A DNA stretch of 64,000 nucleotides from an uncultured Lachnospira sp. (GCA_910589305.1 CAJUTV010000015.1:11459-75458), one strand, 5' to 3'; positions 17,092-28,434 are shown, numbered from the stretch's first letter. The notes: generated by a model from the sequence alone, not told the origin. Made by a program: numbers and translations.

Positions 17092-18381
17092 ATGAATTAT
17101 TTTAATAATATTTCTTATACGATAAGTCATCTATTTTTAATGTCGTTTATGTATTTATTTATTACACACCGCTACTCAAAAACAACGACAAAATGGATTT
17201 GTTTCACCTCATTTTTACTGCTTAATATAACAGACTGTTTAAAACTAAATCTATTTCCTGACAGCGATTTATGCTATTTTTTAACCACTTTACTGCAAAT
17301 ATTTATCACACAATTTACAGGAATATTTATTTCTAAAAAAAGAAATAATAAAGTACTTTTTATGGGACTGAGCGCTTCAAACTATACCATTATAGGAAGT
17401 GTTACAGCAGCTATTTTATATATTTATACCCAAAATATACCTTTAGCTTTGCTTGGAAATTTTGTTGTACATGCGCTTATCCTTTTTATCTTATATCATA
17501 GTATTCGCAACATTTGGATTAGACAATACGAAAATGAATACACAAAAGATTGGTGGAAACTATGTTTTATTCCTGTATTTTTTTACTGTAGTTTTTCTTG
17601 TATCGCATTTTTTCCATATACACTCTATGATAATCCTGACAATATTCTTGGTATCTTATTTTTTATGGTGACGATGATTGTCTCTTATATTGTAGTATTT
17701 CAATATATAGAAAACGATTCAAAACAAAAAGATATCTACTGGAAAAATGCGTTATTTGAGTCGTATATCAAAGGACTTGAAAATCAATATTACTTAGTGG
17801 AACAATCTGAAAAAAATATAAAAATATTACGCCATGATATCAGACATTACTCTAGTATGATAAACCAACTTTTAAATCAACAAAACTATGAAGAAATACG
17901 AAACATTTTAACCTATATTAATGATGTAGCCGATGAAAACAAAGTTATCAAATATTGCAATCACCTCATTGCAAATACCATTCTTTCAAAAATGATGGAA
18001 AAAGCAGCTTCTTTAAATATTGAGGTACATTTAGACGTCAATATTCCCAAGACAATTATTGTCAATGATTATGAATTTTCTTCCGTTATTGCCAATTTAT
18101 TTGAAAATGCCATTATTTGTGTAAAGGATTTTAAAAAAGAAGAACGACAAATTGATATTACCATTTATTGTACAAAAGAACAATTATTTATTCAAATGAA
18201 AAATAAATACTATGAAGAACTTACTTTTGATTCGCTGACAGGATTGCCCAAAAGCAAAAAAAGCGGAAATCATGGACTTGGTATGCAAAGTGCTTTAACT
18301 TTTTGTCAAAAAATTAATGGTACTATTGACTGTTTTTGTCAAGAACAGTTTTTCTATATTATTTTATTTGCAAAATTTTAA
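17092..18381 (+). CDS. Second AgrC-like GHKL sensor histidine kinase
   Basis: A 429-residue membrane kinase with about six N-terminal hydrophobic segments, then a dimerisation helix with the likely phospho-His in KILRHDIRHYSSMINQL, and a GHKL ATPase domain (ANLFENAIICV; GLGMQSALTFCQKI). It lies 9 bp after the LytTR regulator gene, so the two form one transcription unit. The sensor half is poorly conserved in this family, so the signal cannot be predicted. A weak hairpin follows the stop. Confidence 0.88.
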   Translation: MNYFNNISYTISHLFLMSFMYLFITHRYSKTTTKWICFTSFLLLNITDCLKLNLFPDSDLCYFLTTLLQIFITQFTGIFISKKRNNKVLFMGLSASNYTIIGSVTAAILYIYTQNIPLALLGNFVVHALILFILYHSIRNIWIRQYENEYTKDWWKLCFIPVFFYCSFSCIAFFPYTLYDNPDNILGILFFMVTMIVSYIVVFQYIENDSKQKDIYWKNALFESYIKGLENQYYLVEQSEKNIKILRHDIRHYSSMINQLLNQQNYEEIRNILTYINDVADENKVIKYCNHLIANTILSKMMEKAASLNIEVHLDVNIPKTIIVNDYEFSSVIANLFENAIICVKDFKKEERQIDITIYCTKEQLFIQMKNKYYEELTFDSLTGLPKSKKSGNHGLGMQSALTFCQKINGTIDCFCQEQFFYIILFAKF

Positions 18382-18409
18382 GACAAAATAGAAAATCTAT
18401 AATCAACCC

Positions 18410-18441
18410 TTAAGCCTCCACTTTGTCAAATGGATGCTTAA
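18410..18441 (+). terminator. Possible weak terminator after the second Agr-like pair
   Basis: Inverted repeat TTAAGCcTCCA (18410-18420) with TGGAtGCTTAA (18431-18441): ten pairs around one mismatch, with a 10-nt loop. There is no proper T-run after it, so termination would be weak. It sits 29 bp after the kinase stop codon. Confidence 0.4.
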
Positions 18442-18589
18442 TTGATAAAATTAAAAATATATATCTTATATATTTTTTTATATCTTGTTATAATTTAGCA
18501 TTTTTTTGCGAAATATTGTATCTGATGAAAGGAACAAAAACACATTATAATAAAGAAGATTATCATAACTTGATAATGGAGGAATATAA

Positions 18590-20503
18590 ATGCAAAAAAC
18601 TTTTATTCGATATACATTTATCATCATTACATCTGCTATTTTTCTAATATTTTTTATTAATCTTTTAATTACACTGCATACATTGGAATCTCAACAATAC
18701 AATAAATTTTACACCAAATCAGAACAAGTTATTCACACACTAGAAAATAATCAAGCTGAACTTTCTATTTTACAAGAAAATTTAGATGAAGACTATCTTA
18801 CACGGGCAAAAGCGGCTGCCTATATATTTGACACACAAGAAGAAATTTCAATGAATGTTGATGAAATGAAATATTTGGCAACACTTTTAAATGTTGATGA
18901 ACTACATGTAATTGATGAAAACGGCTTTATTATAGCCGCCTCCGTTTCACGATATGTTGGATTTGATATGTCAAAACATGAACAAAGCCGCGCTTTTCTT
19001 TCTTTGCTTGAAAGTGACGAGGATTATTTTATTCAAGAAGCTCAGCCAAATGCTGCTGACCAAAAAATTATGCAGTATATTGGTGTAACCAGAAAAGAAA
19101 AAAAAGGAATTGTTCAGGTTGGATTTAAACCAACTCGACAACTCGAAGCCAAAGCAAGAAATACATGTGAATATATATTCTCTCGATTTCCTACAGATTC
19201 TGGCGAACAACTTTTTGCAGTAGACCGTTTTACAGGTGCTATTTTAGGTCATTCAGGTGGTATGAATACGGACTTTTCTGCCGCCTACTATCAACCTGAG
19301 CAGCTTTTAGAATGTACAAAAGGTTCTTATAAGAAAGAAGAAAACGGCAGTTCTATGTATGTTATGGTTCGAGAATATGGTGATATTTTAATTGGTCTTG
19401 CTATTCCTCAAACGAATCTAACCCATCAGCTTTTTAAGCAAGTTTTTAATACATTATGGTATTTACTATTAATTGAAGCGATTATACTTATTCTTCTAAA
19501 TTATCTTGTAAAACGAAAAGTAGTTAATGGTATTCACTTGATTATACAAAATTTAATGGATATCACCAATGGAAATTTGGATACAACTGTGGCAGCAGAC
19601 GATAATCCAGAATTAAAAGCATTAAGTTCTGGAATTAACACGATGGTAAAAAGCATAATCAGCATTTCTGACCGTATCTCTGCTATTATTAAAATCAGCG
19701 GCATTCCTCTTGCGGCTTTTGAGTATCAATTTGATGCAAAACATGTTTTTGTCACTTCTGGCTTTAAAGAATTATTAGATATTTCAGAAGAAAAAGCCAA
19801 AGAGCTATGCCAAGACGCTGTAAAATTTGATAAATATATTAAAAATATTGTCAATAATCCATTAAAGGGCGAAACCGACATATTCCAAATAAATGACACC
19901 AAATATGTCCGTATTCATATGTCTGAATCTTCTAATACGAATTTAGGTGTCATTATTGACATCAGTAAAGATATTATTGAAAAACAACAGATGCAATATG
20001 AAAATACACATGATACTTTAACAAAGTTATATAAATATTCTTATTTTAAACAACTTGCTTCTGAACGATTACAAAATAAGCCTTCAAAAAGTGTCTGCGC
20101 TATTGTTATGCTTGATTTAGATTCCTTTAAATCCATTAACGATACGTTTGGTCATGATATAGGGGATAAATATTTACAGCATTTTTCCAATATAATGCGC
20201 TCTATGCCACCTGAACATTTTTTATCTGCAAGACGTTCTGGGGACGAATTTTGTATGATGTTATTAAACTGTAGCGATAAAAACGATATTATTCAATATC
20301 TAAATCAATTTTATCAAGCATTAGAACAAACTCCTATGTCATTATCGGATAGTCAATCCAAAATTATCCATGCTTCTAGTGGTTTTGCATGGACAGCCGA
20401 TTCTAATGCTGATATTGACGAACTTTTAAACTATGCTGACGAAGCCCTTTATGATATAAAACGAGAGACAAAAGGGCGTTTTGGAGAATACCATATGTCA
20501 TAA
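18590..20503 (+). CDS. Membrane diguanylate cyclase (Cache-HAMP-PAS-like-GGDEF)
   Basis: A 637-residue protein that would make cyclic di-GMP. TM1 is at about 7-30, then an extracellular Cache-like sensor (DEDYLTRAKAAAYIF is typical), TM2 at about 285-305, a HAMP segment, a PAS-like region (about 365-465) and a GGDEF domain. The signature is SGDEF (550-554), an accepted active variant, with DLDSFKSINDTFGHDIGD upstream. I see no RxxD inhibitory site before it. GGAGG precedes the ATG by 7 nt. It is a separate unit from the Agr-like pair (208-bp gap). It may act on motility or the surface protein encoded nearby, but that is inference. Confidence 0.93.
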   Translation: MQKTFIRYTFIIITSAIFLIFFINLLITLHTLESQQYNKFYTKSEQVIHTLENNQAELSILQENLDEDYLTRAKAAAYIFDTQEEISMNVDEMKYLATLLNVDELHVIDENGFIIAASVSRYVGFDMSKHEQSRAFLSLLESDEDYFIQEAQPNAADQKIMQYIGVTRKEKKGIVQVGFKPTRQLEAKARNTCEYIFSRFPTDSGEQLFAVDRFTGAILGHSGGMNTDFSAAYYQPEQLLECTKGSYKKEENGSSMYVMVREYGDILIGLAIPQTNLTHQLFKQVFNTLWYLLLIEAIILILLNYLVKRKVVNGIHLIIQNLMDITNGNLDTTVAADDNPELKALSSGINTMVKSIISISDRISAIIKISGIPLAAFEYQFDAKHVFVTSGFKELLDISEEKAKELCQDAVKFDKYIKNIVNNPLKGETDIFQINDTKYVRIHMSESSNTNLGVIIDISKDIIEKQQMQYENTHDTLTKLYKYSYFKQLASERLQNKPSKSVCAIVMLDLDSFKSINDTFGHDIGDKYLQHFSNIMRSMPPEHFLSARRSGDEFCMMLLNCSDKNDIIQYLNQFYQALEQTPMSLSDSQSKIIHASSGFAWTADSNADIDELLNYADEALYDIKRETKGRFGEYHMS

Positions 20504-20605
20504 TTTCTTGCTTACTTTATAAAAAAATCCAATCTATCAGTAAATTTATTTTATAAACTTGTGGGAGCTACACAGAAACTCTTTTTTTACAAATCTCCTA
20601 TCAAA

Positions 20606-20655
20606 AAGGGATTGTTACAACATGAATAGTTCATTCCATTTTATAACAATCCCTT
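20606..20655 (-). terminator. Terminator after the second chemoreceptor gene
   Basis: A 15-bp inverted repeat, AAGGGATTGTTACAA (20606-20620) and TTATAACAATCCCTT (20641-20655), with one T-G wobble. On the minus strand it is followed by TTTTTGA, and it lies 70 bp after the chemoreceptor stop. It could also slow read-through from the converging diguanylate cyclase gene. Confidence 0.75.
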
Positions 20656-20724
20656 ATCTATTTATAACAGTCTAATATTGCATTGGGGAAACTTTTATGT
20701 AAAAATTGCCATTAAACAATCTTA

Positions 20725-22770
20725 TTATTCCACATGTGATGATACCGCCGATAAATTTTTTACACGCTCTGCAACTACATGGATTCCATTATACTGTTCT
20801 TGTAATGATATACTTGATTTTTCAGTAAGCTGCGCAGTATTGGTTGAAACTTCGCTAATTCTATCAACAGCTTCAACAATCGAATGATTAATTTTCTGCA
20901 TTTCTTGTATCATACTTTCTATTTCTTGTATTGAACCTGCAATTCTGCCGTTTATTTCTTCAAATTCTGTAAAAATATTTCTCACTTCACTTACTGCTTC
21001 AGACTGATTAGCAATATCTTCCTTCATCTGCATCATATCTTGAACTATATTTTCAATTTCCGTACAAAACATTTGAATAATCTGTTCAATATTTAAGGTA
21101 GCTGCTGCCGAATCTGATGCAAGACTGCCGATAGACTCTGCCACCACCATAAAACCTCGTCCTTGTTCTCCTGACCTAGCAGCTTCTATCCCTGCATTTA
21201 ATGACAACAATTTTGTTTTAGAAGAGATTGCTGTAATAGTATTTACAATTTCGGAAACTTTTTTTGATTCTTCTTTTAGATTAGTAATCGTTTCATAAGT
21301 GCTTTCCATCTTTTTTATAGTAATCTCATTACACTCACTAAATTTTTCAATATCTTTTATACCATCATTACCTGTCTCTATAAAATGTTGCGTTTCTATC
21401 GTTAGTGTTTCGCTCTGTTTCATCAACTGTTTAAACTTTTCAATCATTTCATTGGTATTTAAAAGAACCTGCTCGGAATCTCTTTTTTGCTCCTCTGTTC
21501 CCTCTGATATTTTATGTACAGATTCATTGATAATTCCCATATTTCTCTCAATATCATCTAAATGACCTGAACTTTGCACAACCTCTGTTGAAAAAACAGT
21601 CAGTCGATTTAATACACCTGATATTTTGGCAATCATCAAATTAAAACTTTTAGAAAGCATCCCCAATTCATTGCGACTGCTCTCATCTGCCTGTATTGAA
21701 AAATCACCTTCAGCAGCAGCACCTACCAACTGATTTAACGAAATAATCGGTTTTGTTAATTTACGTGCTAATATAATAATAATGACCACAGCTGCTGTAA
21801 TAAAAATCATTGCAATAACAATTAATATCATAACCACTCGATTTAATACAGCTGTCGCAGAAGATTTTTCTTGCAACGTCAAAACAGACCATGAATCCGA
21901 CTCTCCTTTTAATTGGATTGGAACATAGCTAATATAATATTCTTTCCCATTATCTGAAATTTCTTCAACCCCATTTTTTCCAGACATAACCGATTGAATT
22001 ATATTTTGAAACTCTTGTGACAGTTCAAAATTTTGTTCTTCTGTAATAATATTGCCACTAGAATCGGTTAGTATTGTTCCATTGGCATCTTTTTTGGATA
22101 TCGTTTTTGTTAATGTCTTATAATTATATTGTTCTTCAATCTGCACACTGTCTGGATGCGCAACAACAATTCCCTCTCCGTCAATAACAAACGATAACTC
22201 TTTCTTCTGTGTATTGGAATATTCTTTAATCATATCCTGCAAATAATCCAACTTTAAATCAGCTGCAAAAACACCAATAAAATGTTCATTTTCATACATT
22301 GGAAAAAAAATGGAAGCACATGGCATTCCTGTATTAACAGAATAATAAGATTTTGAGACAAATGATTTTTGAGACTGTGTCACCTCTTTAAACCACCAAC
22401 GCTGTGAACGGTCTGCCAATGTTCCAGTGGAACGTCCTGTCTGCATACCATCACTTCCTTGCACATACAATAATTCAAAGTAAGGATTTCTGTCTGTGCA
22501 ACTTTTAAGAATAGAGCTTTGTATAGGTGTCTCCATAGACAAGATACTTGGATTAACCGATAATTCCTCCGCCATATTGTAAGCACCATCAACAAATATT
22601 TGGATGCTTTCTGATAACAATCCTGCATGTTCTTTATTTTTAATTTGAATCTCTTTTTTATAAAAAGAAATAAAAAATGCTGCAATAATTGTAACTAATA
22701 CCATTGCAAGTAAAGTAACAATAGCAATCATTGGTATGAGCATTTGTTTAAAAATGCTTTTACGTTTCAT
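20725..22770 (-). CDS. Methyl-accepting chemotaxis protein (dCache sensor), second copy
   Basis: A 681-residue chemoreceptor with TM1 at about 11-36, an extracellular dCache_1-like domain (segments [11 protein letters not shown] and [14 protein letters not shown]), TM2 at about 315-338, HAMP, and a signalling hairpin with the tip [20 protein letters not shown] then [15 protein letters not shown]. The tip is less canonical than in the receptor at 13175-15211. The gene is monocistronic. The ATG at 22770 is preceded by ACAGAAATGAGG, a leader shared with bioB and maf. The ligand is unknown; the extracellular fold often binds amino acids or organic acids. Confidence 0.94.
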   Translation of the reverse strand: MKRKSIFKQMLIPMIAIVTLLAMVLVTIIAAFFISFYKKEIQIKNKEHAGLLSESIQIFVDGAYNMAEELSVNPSILSMETPIQSSILKSCTDRNPYFELLYVQGSDGMQTGRSTGTLADRSQRWWFKEVTQSQKSFVSKSYYSVNTGMPCASIFFPMYENEHFIGVFAADLKLDYLQDMIKEYSNTQKKELSFVIDGEGIVVAHPDSVQIEEQYNYKTLTKTISKKDANGTILTDSSGNIITEEQNFELSQEFQNIIQSVMSGKNGVEEISDNGKEYYISYVPIQLKGESDSWSVLTLQEKSSATAVLNRVVMILIVIAMIFITAAVVIIIILARKLTKPIISLNQLVGAAAEGDFSIQADESSRNELGMLSKSFNLMIAKISGVLNRLTVFSTEVVQSSGHLDDIERNMGIINESVHKISEGTEEQKRDSEQVLLNTNEMIEKFKQLMKQSETLTIETQHFIETGNDGIKDIEKFSECNEITIKKMESTYETITNLKEESKKVSEIVNTITAISSKTKLLSLNAGIEAARSGEQGRGFMVVAESIGSLASDSAAATLNIEQIIQMFCTEIENIVQDMMQMKEDIANQSEAVSEVRNIFTEFEEINGRIAGSIQEIESMIQEMQKINHSIVEAVDRISEVSTNTAQLTEKSSISLQEQYNGIHVVAERVKNLSAVSSHVE

Positions 22771-22970
22771 ATTTAATCCTCATTTCTGTGCTGTTTTTTG
22801 AACAAGAACCTTCGATTCTTTTAATAATTTTGTGCCAAGCAACACACAAACACAAATTTCAAGCAAAAACAATATAGTTATTTTAACACACAACATTTTA
22901 ATAAAGCAAGACAGGATACACTACTCAACAAATTGAAAATGACAAGAAAATTATGTTGCTTTTTTATAGA

Positions 22971-23005
22971 TTAAAGGAGCTGCATATAAACAACAGCTCC
23001 TTTAA
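22971..23005 (-). terminator. Terminator after the large surface protein gene
   Basis: A perfect 12-bp inverted repeat, TTAAAGGAGCTG (22971-22982) and CAGCTCCTTTAA (22994-23005), with an 11-nt loop, 24 bp after the stop codon. The T-run on the minus strand is short (CCTTTAATC), so its strength is uncertain. Confidence 0.65.
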
Positions 23006-23028
23006 TGATTTACAACTATTTTTTCAAT

Positions 23029-26000
23029 TTACTTTTTCTTTATACTATAAACAATTTTTCCAATCACACCAAAGCCAAATATAAATAATAATAGAATCCA
23101 CAACAAAAGATTATTTTTATCACCTGATTGAGGTGCATTCGGTCTTTGATTTTCACTTTCTGGCTCAGACAAATCTGGTTTTTTATTTTCATCTTCTGGC
23201 TGTGATGTATCTGGCTTTTTATTTTCGTCTTCTGTTCCAGATGAATCGTCTGGTTTCTTATTTTCATCGTCCGTCAAGCTCGCCTCAATTTCAAATGCAG
23301 CAGATGTTTCACCATCTAAATAATAAAGTGTCAAACGATGATTTCCAACCGCAAGTGTATTTAGATAATGTTCCTTTAATATAATAATGGTACTGCCTTC
23401 TTTTATCGTATAATTTTCTTTATCAACAAGCTTTTCATCAATAAAAATACACTTTAATTTTTGAACAGAACCATTCGCCTTAAATGTAATACTTCCATTA
23501 GAATCTTTTATCCATTTGCTTCCATTGCCCTCGAGTATTTTATAGTCAAGCAATGCGTTCCATACAGCCTCTAAGTTTTTTGTATCAACAAATGATTTTT
23601 CATATTCTGTCATTGATTCTAACATAGCATTTGCCTGTTTTACAGCGGTTTCTATATCCATATCATCTGGACTTACACTATCAGCGCTTGGCAAATTTGA
23701 AAGAAAATCCATTGTTGTTTGAATTTTCTGGATACTTTCTAACGCTTCTAAAATACAAGCTATGTTTGCAGTAATTTCTTGTTTCTCTTTTTCTGTATAA
23801 TGATTATTATATTCATTTAATACAAATTCTAAGGCAATTTTTGCTTTTTCTAAAGCCTCCTTATCGGTTAATTTTATAGTATCTTTCGTTATTCCCTCAA
23901 CTGCCTTTATCTCCTCTGCATTCAATGCTTCTTGTGCTGTTGAAACCACTTCCATCAATTTTATTGCTGTTGTTTTTAAATCATCAATAAGATATTCTTC
24001 TTCTTTTGTCAAATTGCCTAATAGCAATAAAACATTTATATCCTGCATAAGCACTTCTATTTGTAACTGGTCATTTAATGTTACAGTTTCTATATCATAC
24101 TGACTTATTGCTGTTTCAATTCGCACAAATTCTCTCTGTGCTTCTGCAACTTTTTCAAGAAGTTTATCACATGTAGTAAAAATATTTTGTAAATCCTGTT
24201 TTTCTTTTTCTGTATAATGACTGCCATATTCTTCTAAGATTGATTCAATAGTACTTTTTGCCTTTTCTAAAGCTGTATTATTGCTTGAATTGACCGTTGA
24301 TTCTGTTATATTTTCAACTGCCTTTATCTCCTCTGCATTCAATGCCGTTTGCGCCCTTGTAATAACTTCCGTTAATTTTGTTGCTGCCATTTTTAAATCA
24401 TGAACAGCACTTTTTTCTTGTTCTGTTAAATTATTTGATTGCAGTAATACATCTATATCTTGTATAAGCACTTTAATTTCTGCTTCTTCATTTGATGTTA
24501 CAACATCAATATCATATTGATTTACTCTATTTTCAACGCGCAGTAATTCTTTTTCAATGTTTGCAATCGTTGCAAGAAGAGTATCACATTTGTTAATAAT
24601 TGCCTCTATTTGGCTTTTTTCCTCCTCCGATGCCTGTAACATATCAATATCAATCGTATTTACAGCAAGCAATGTTTGTTTATTTGCCGATGTAACATTA
24701 TCTTCTGCAATATCCTTAATGACATCGGCAAGGCTGCTAATTGGTTTCATGGTTACTGTAACAATCGTTTCATTTCGTGCTTTATCTACTGCTTTTATTA
24801 TATAGATTTTATCCATATTTCCAACAAGACTTATATTGTTTGAAACTACTTCTCCATTTACTGTAATGGTATCTATATTTTTATCACTTACCTCTGCCTT
24901 TTGTGTTGTATAATAAATTTCCCCATCTCTTACACCCGTAATTGCAGGTGGTGTCAAGTCAAACTCTGTACCGTCGGAAGCAAAATAAGTGATATTTCCA
25001 GCTTGGTCTGTTACTTTTACATAGATAATAAAATTTTCTTTATCTTTTGCTGTGATACTAAACTGTTTTGCACTTATCCATTCTGTAACTGTTTTCAGCT
25101 GTTCTTCTGTTAGTATCTCCTGCGATTTAAAATAAGCAATGTCATCCATTCCGCTTAAAGAATCCTGTGCCGTTATACAAACATCAATATTTTCCTTAAA
25201 GAACAAACCAAAAGAAATCGTATGAAGAAATTTTTTGACCGAATTTTCATTAAACGTAATATCATACTGTTCAGGACTTGTTTTATCAATTTTATAGGTT
25301 TCGGTCACAGCAAGAGAAATCTCTCCTGTTTCTATATTTTTCACATAAAATGTAATAAAACCTTTATTTGTTTCTTGTGTTTTTGTAAAACTTGTCACCC
25401 AATCATCTGTTAATGTATTGCCTGTTGAAAGCAGATAACCATCATTTGCTGTAACAACAAAATCCTTATTTGTCCAGCCATTATTATTTAATGTAGCGGT
25501 ATAATCCACACCATTTACTGGCTGATACTCATTTATAATCTCAAAAGTGGTACTTCCATTGACAATATAATTTCCGCCAGCCTTGTCTGTAATTATCACA
25601 TTTGCTGTACCCATATTTATATTATTTTCATAGGATACATCATACTCACTTGGAGAAATAATTGTATCTCCATTTTTTACAACCACCAAAGGCATTTTTG
25701 CTGTTCCATCATAAGAAAATTGATTTTGTGAAAGCTCAATCGTTGGATTTTCAACCTCTGTCGGATTTACAACATGAATTGTAAATGAATGTCCATAAGC
25801 CCCAAATTGATTGGTTTGCTGCATAACAGGAACATGCCCCTCAAAATGATATTCTCCTAGTTCCAAACCATTTAAATAATCTTTTTTCAATATAAATGCA
25901 AAGGTATCATTTTCTAACAACTCTGTATAATGTTGTGTATCTAAATATTGATGCTGTGTATCATCCCATAGGTACGAAGACGAGTGACTAAATCCATCAC

Positions 26001-28365
26001 CGTAAAAAGAAAGTGTAATATCCTCTGCCATTCCTTTTACAAAAGTAAATGTATCTTCTTTTGGTGCTTTGATAAACTGTACATAACGGTCATATGTACA
26101 AATTTTTCCATTCATATTTTGTTCGATTTGAATATGAACCCATCCTATACTATCAACAGTTAATTGGTCTTTTTCAATAGAAGCATTGGGAATCGTTGTT
26201 CCTTCTGATAAAATGGAATAAGTAAATACAGCCTTTTTCCCATTATGTTCTGTCACTGGACAACTTGAAGGCAAATCCGTATAAATATCTTTTAAGGTAA
26301 CCGTCGTTGATGGTTCTTCACTATTGAAGGCAAATACCTTTTGTATAAAATTTGATGAATAGACTTCACATTTGCAAAGATTTTGCAATGTATCCATACT
26401 CCATGCTGTTCCAAACCATATTTGTTCGCCTGTCTCAGTATATCTCGAACAAGAATCCGTTTTTAAACCATAATCTGAAATTGCTGATACAAACTGTGTA
26501 TTTAATGTATCTTTTGGCGCTTCCACAATTAAAGAATTGCCCATCTGTTCAGGAACTTTTTCTCCGTCATAGTCTAACCATTGAACGCGTGCAACACCTT
26601 CTGGAATTTCATTAAAATGCAGCGGTGTCCCATGAGTGGTACGGATTAATATTGGATTATTTTGAAAGATAGTCTTTGGCATCTGGGTTATCATAAATCC
26701 AATAACACGCAATGCACCACCATCAATCGTCAGTGTCTGAGCGCAGGACTGTGGTCCATTATCGTCATCTACCAATGTAAAATCATAATAATTGACATAA
26801 CTATCCTTAAAAATAACATTGGTAAATTGATTATGATTCAAATAATAACCAATTAAAACAGGATTATCATTACCTGAAATATTAAAATTAGCCTCCTGAA
26901 AAACACCCCATCTTCCCTCTTTAGAACCGCAATTCAAATAAGAAAGGGTTGATTCTTTAGCATTTTTTAATACATCTTGTTTCATTTGAAAATTTGTAGG
27001 CGTCAACACACTTGCATTATCAAATGTAATGGATAATGTATTTTCTATTATATCAGAAATATGTAAGAGCGCTACGTTTGTATCTTTTAAAGTAATCGAA
27101 ACATTTTGAAGATTGTTTGTATTGTTTTGCCCAAAATAAAGGTATGTATTTGAAAATGTATCTCCAACGGCTTCAAATGAGAAATCGCGATGAAGAATTG
27201 TATTTTCATTCATCTGTGAATAAACATGGTCAACACTGCCTCCTTTTAGATGAATTTCTGCTTCGCCCACCTCAGCAATTGTTGTCTCTCCATCATAATT
27301 ATTAAAAGCGGCGCCTGTACCAACGATTGTAGGAACATAACCATTATTTAACGTAATTGTTGCCTTACCTGTTACGCTTGATTGTTCTTCACCGCCGCCA
27401 TATATCCAACAGCCATTAAATGTGCCGTCATTAATAATAATATTGCTGCTGCCGACAGTTGCGCCTCGCCAGCCACCGCCGCCATATATATTATGGTTAA
27501 ACAAACCACCGTTAATCGTAATTGTTGTGCTGCCCATTACTTCAGATATAACACTATTATCATATCCTGCACCGCCGCCGTATATCCAGCCATTTGCTAT
27601 TGTATTTTCACCAAATGTAAGCGCTGTATTTCCTTCAACAATCCCAGATTCTTCATTGCCGCCAAAGACTGAAGAAACAACAGCAGATTCTATATCAATA
27701 TTGGTATTTCCATGAATTTGCCCGACACAATTGCCGCCATACATTTTATTTACCATATGACCGCCGTCCATATCAATATATGTATTGCCATCAATTTCTC
27801 CTGCACGGTTTCCTCCAAAAGCCCATAAAATACTGCCGCCAGATATATGAACATACGTATCGCCAATCAGTGTGCCATTTTGATTGCCGCCATATAAAGC
27901 CCAAACCGTATAATCATTAGATGTATCGGTAGCTCCTGTCAGTGTAATATTGGTATCATATGTACATGTTCCATCTTTAGCACCGCCATATATAGATGAG
28001 TTTGTAAGGAAATATCCTCCTTGTTCTTCGGAATAATAAATTCCTCCTCCATTTAGAGTACCATCTCCCTGAAAGGAAGTGATTTCTTCGTCGGATTCAC
28101 CTACACCATTTTTATTTGAATCAATAAACAGTTTTGCATAATTAATATTTTTTTCTGAAGCTACAATTAACAATGGCTGCCCATTCGCATAAATATGATG
28201 TTGATAGTCCTGTGTTGTCTCATAAGTCACCTCACCTGGTTCATTCAAAGCTGCAAACGCATACTTTCCTGTCGGAAGGATTGGCAATATGGTTGACGTA
28301 ACCATAAATACAGCCATCAACAAGCTTATCCGTCTGCTCCTTTTCTTTTTTATCCATTTTTTCAT
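23029..28365 (-). CDS. Large cell-surface protein with Gly-rich repeats and a degenerate sorting signal
   Basis: A 1778-residue secreted protein. A basic N-terminus and signal peptide (ending near KYAFA) lead into a region (about 90-400) of short repeats with IYGGG or FGGN, each followed by a T-x-I/V-x-I strand: probably a right-handed beta-helix. Next come Ig-like/bacterial-surface folds (about 880-1150), then three helical repeats of roughly 145 residues (about 1190-1590; recurrent NAEEIKAVE and HYTEKEKQ), a beta domain, and a linker repeating DENKKPD. The C-terminus has NAPQSGD (1743-1749), a hydrophobic stretch and KKK: the layout of a sortase signal with APQSG in place of LPxTG. No sortase gene is in the window. 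Probably an adhesin or wall protein. Confidence 0.85.
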   Translation of the reverse strand: MKKWIKKKRSRRISLLMAVFMVTSTILPILPTGKYAFAALNEPGEVTYETTQDYQHHIYANGQPLLIVASEKNINYAKLFIDSNKNGVGESDEEITSFQGDGTLNGGGIYYSEEQGGYFLTNSSIYGGAKDGTCTYDTNITLTGATDTSNDYTVWALYGGNQNGTLIGDTYVHISGGSILWAFGGNRAGEIDGNTYIDMDGGHMVNKMYGGNCVGQIHGNTNIDIESAVVSSVFGGNEESGIVEGNTALTFGENTIANGWIYGGGAGYDNSVISEVMGSTTITINGGLFNHNIYGGGGWRGATVGSSNIIINDGTFNGCWIYGGGEEQSSVTGKATITLNNGYVPTIVGTGAAFNNYDGETTIAEVGEAEIHLKGGSVDHVYSQMNENTILHRDFSFEAVGDTFSNTYLYFGQNNTNNLQNVSITLKDTNVALLHISDIIENTLSITFDNASVLTPTNFQMKQDVLKNAKESTLSYLNCGSKEGRWGVFQEANFNISGNDNPVLIGYYLNHNQFTNVIFKDSYVNYYDFTLVDDDNGPQSCAQTLTIDGGALRVIGFMITQMPKTIFQNNPILIRTTHGTPLHFNEIPEGVARVQWLDYDGEKVPEQMGNSLIVEAPKDTLNTQFVSAISDYGLKTDSCSRYTETGEQIWFGTAWSMDTLQNLCKCEVYSSNFIQKVFAFNSEEPSTTVTLKDIYTDLPSSCPVTEHNGKKAVFTYSILSEGTTIPNASIEKDQLTVDSIGWVHIQIEQNMNGKICTYDRYVQFIKAPKEDTFTFVKGMAEDITLSFYGDGFSHSSSYLWDDTQHQYLDTQHYTELLENDTFAFILKKDYLNGLELGEYHFEGHVPVMQQTNQFGAYGHSFTIHVVNPTEVENPTIELSQNQFSYDGTAKMPLVVVKNGDTIISPSEYDVSYENNINMGTANVIITDKAGGNYIVNGSTTFEIINEYQPVNGVDYTATLNNNGWTNKDFVVTANDGYLLSTGNTLTDDWVTSFTKTQETNKGFITFYVKNIETGEISLAVTETYKIDKTSPEQYDITFNENSVKKFLHTISFGLFFKENIDVCITAQDSLSGMDDIAYFKSQEILTEEQLKTVTEWISAKQFSITAKDKENFIIYVKVTDQAGNITYFASDGTEFDLTPPAITGVRDGEIYYTTQKAEVSDKNIDTITVNGEVVSNNISLVGNMDKIYIIKAVDKARNETIVTVTMKPISSLADVIKDIAEDNVTSANKQTLLAVNTIDIDMLQASEEEKSQIEAIINKCDTLLATIANIEKELLRVENRVNQYDIDVVTSNEEAEIKVLIQDIDVLLQSNNLTEQEKSAVHDLKMAATKLTEVITRAQTALNAEEIKAVENITESTVNSSNNTALEKAKSTIESILEEYGSHYTEKEKQDLQNIFTTCDKLLEKVAEAQREFVRIETAISQYDIETVTLNDQLQIEVLMQDINVLLLLGNLTKEEEYLIDDLKTTAIKLMEVVSTAQEALNAEEIKAVEGITKDTIKLTDKEALEKAKIALEFVLNEYNNHYTEKEKQEITANIACILEALESIQKIQTTMDFLSNLPSADSVSPDDMDIETAVKQANAMLESMTEYEKSFVDTKNLEAVWNALLDYKILEGNGSKWIKDSNGSITFKANGSVQKLKCIFIDEKLVDKENYTIKEGSTIIILKEHYLNTLAVGNHRLTLYYLDGETSAAFEIEASLTDDENKKPDDSSGTEDENKKPDTSQPEDENKKPDLSEPESENQRPNAPQSGDKNNLLLWILLLFIFGFGVIGKIVYSIKKK

Positions 28366-28434
28366 AAAAATTTTTATAACTCCTTTTTAATTATATTTTT
28401 TTATTTTTTTCTAAAAAATAAATTTTATAAAAAA

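Noticed and set aside
18423..18647. Open frame of 74 codons before the diguanylate cyclase as an AgrD-like peptide gene
   Set aside because: It overlaps the real gene start, has no ribosome site, and its sequence lacks the AgrD layout.
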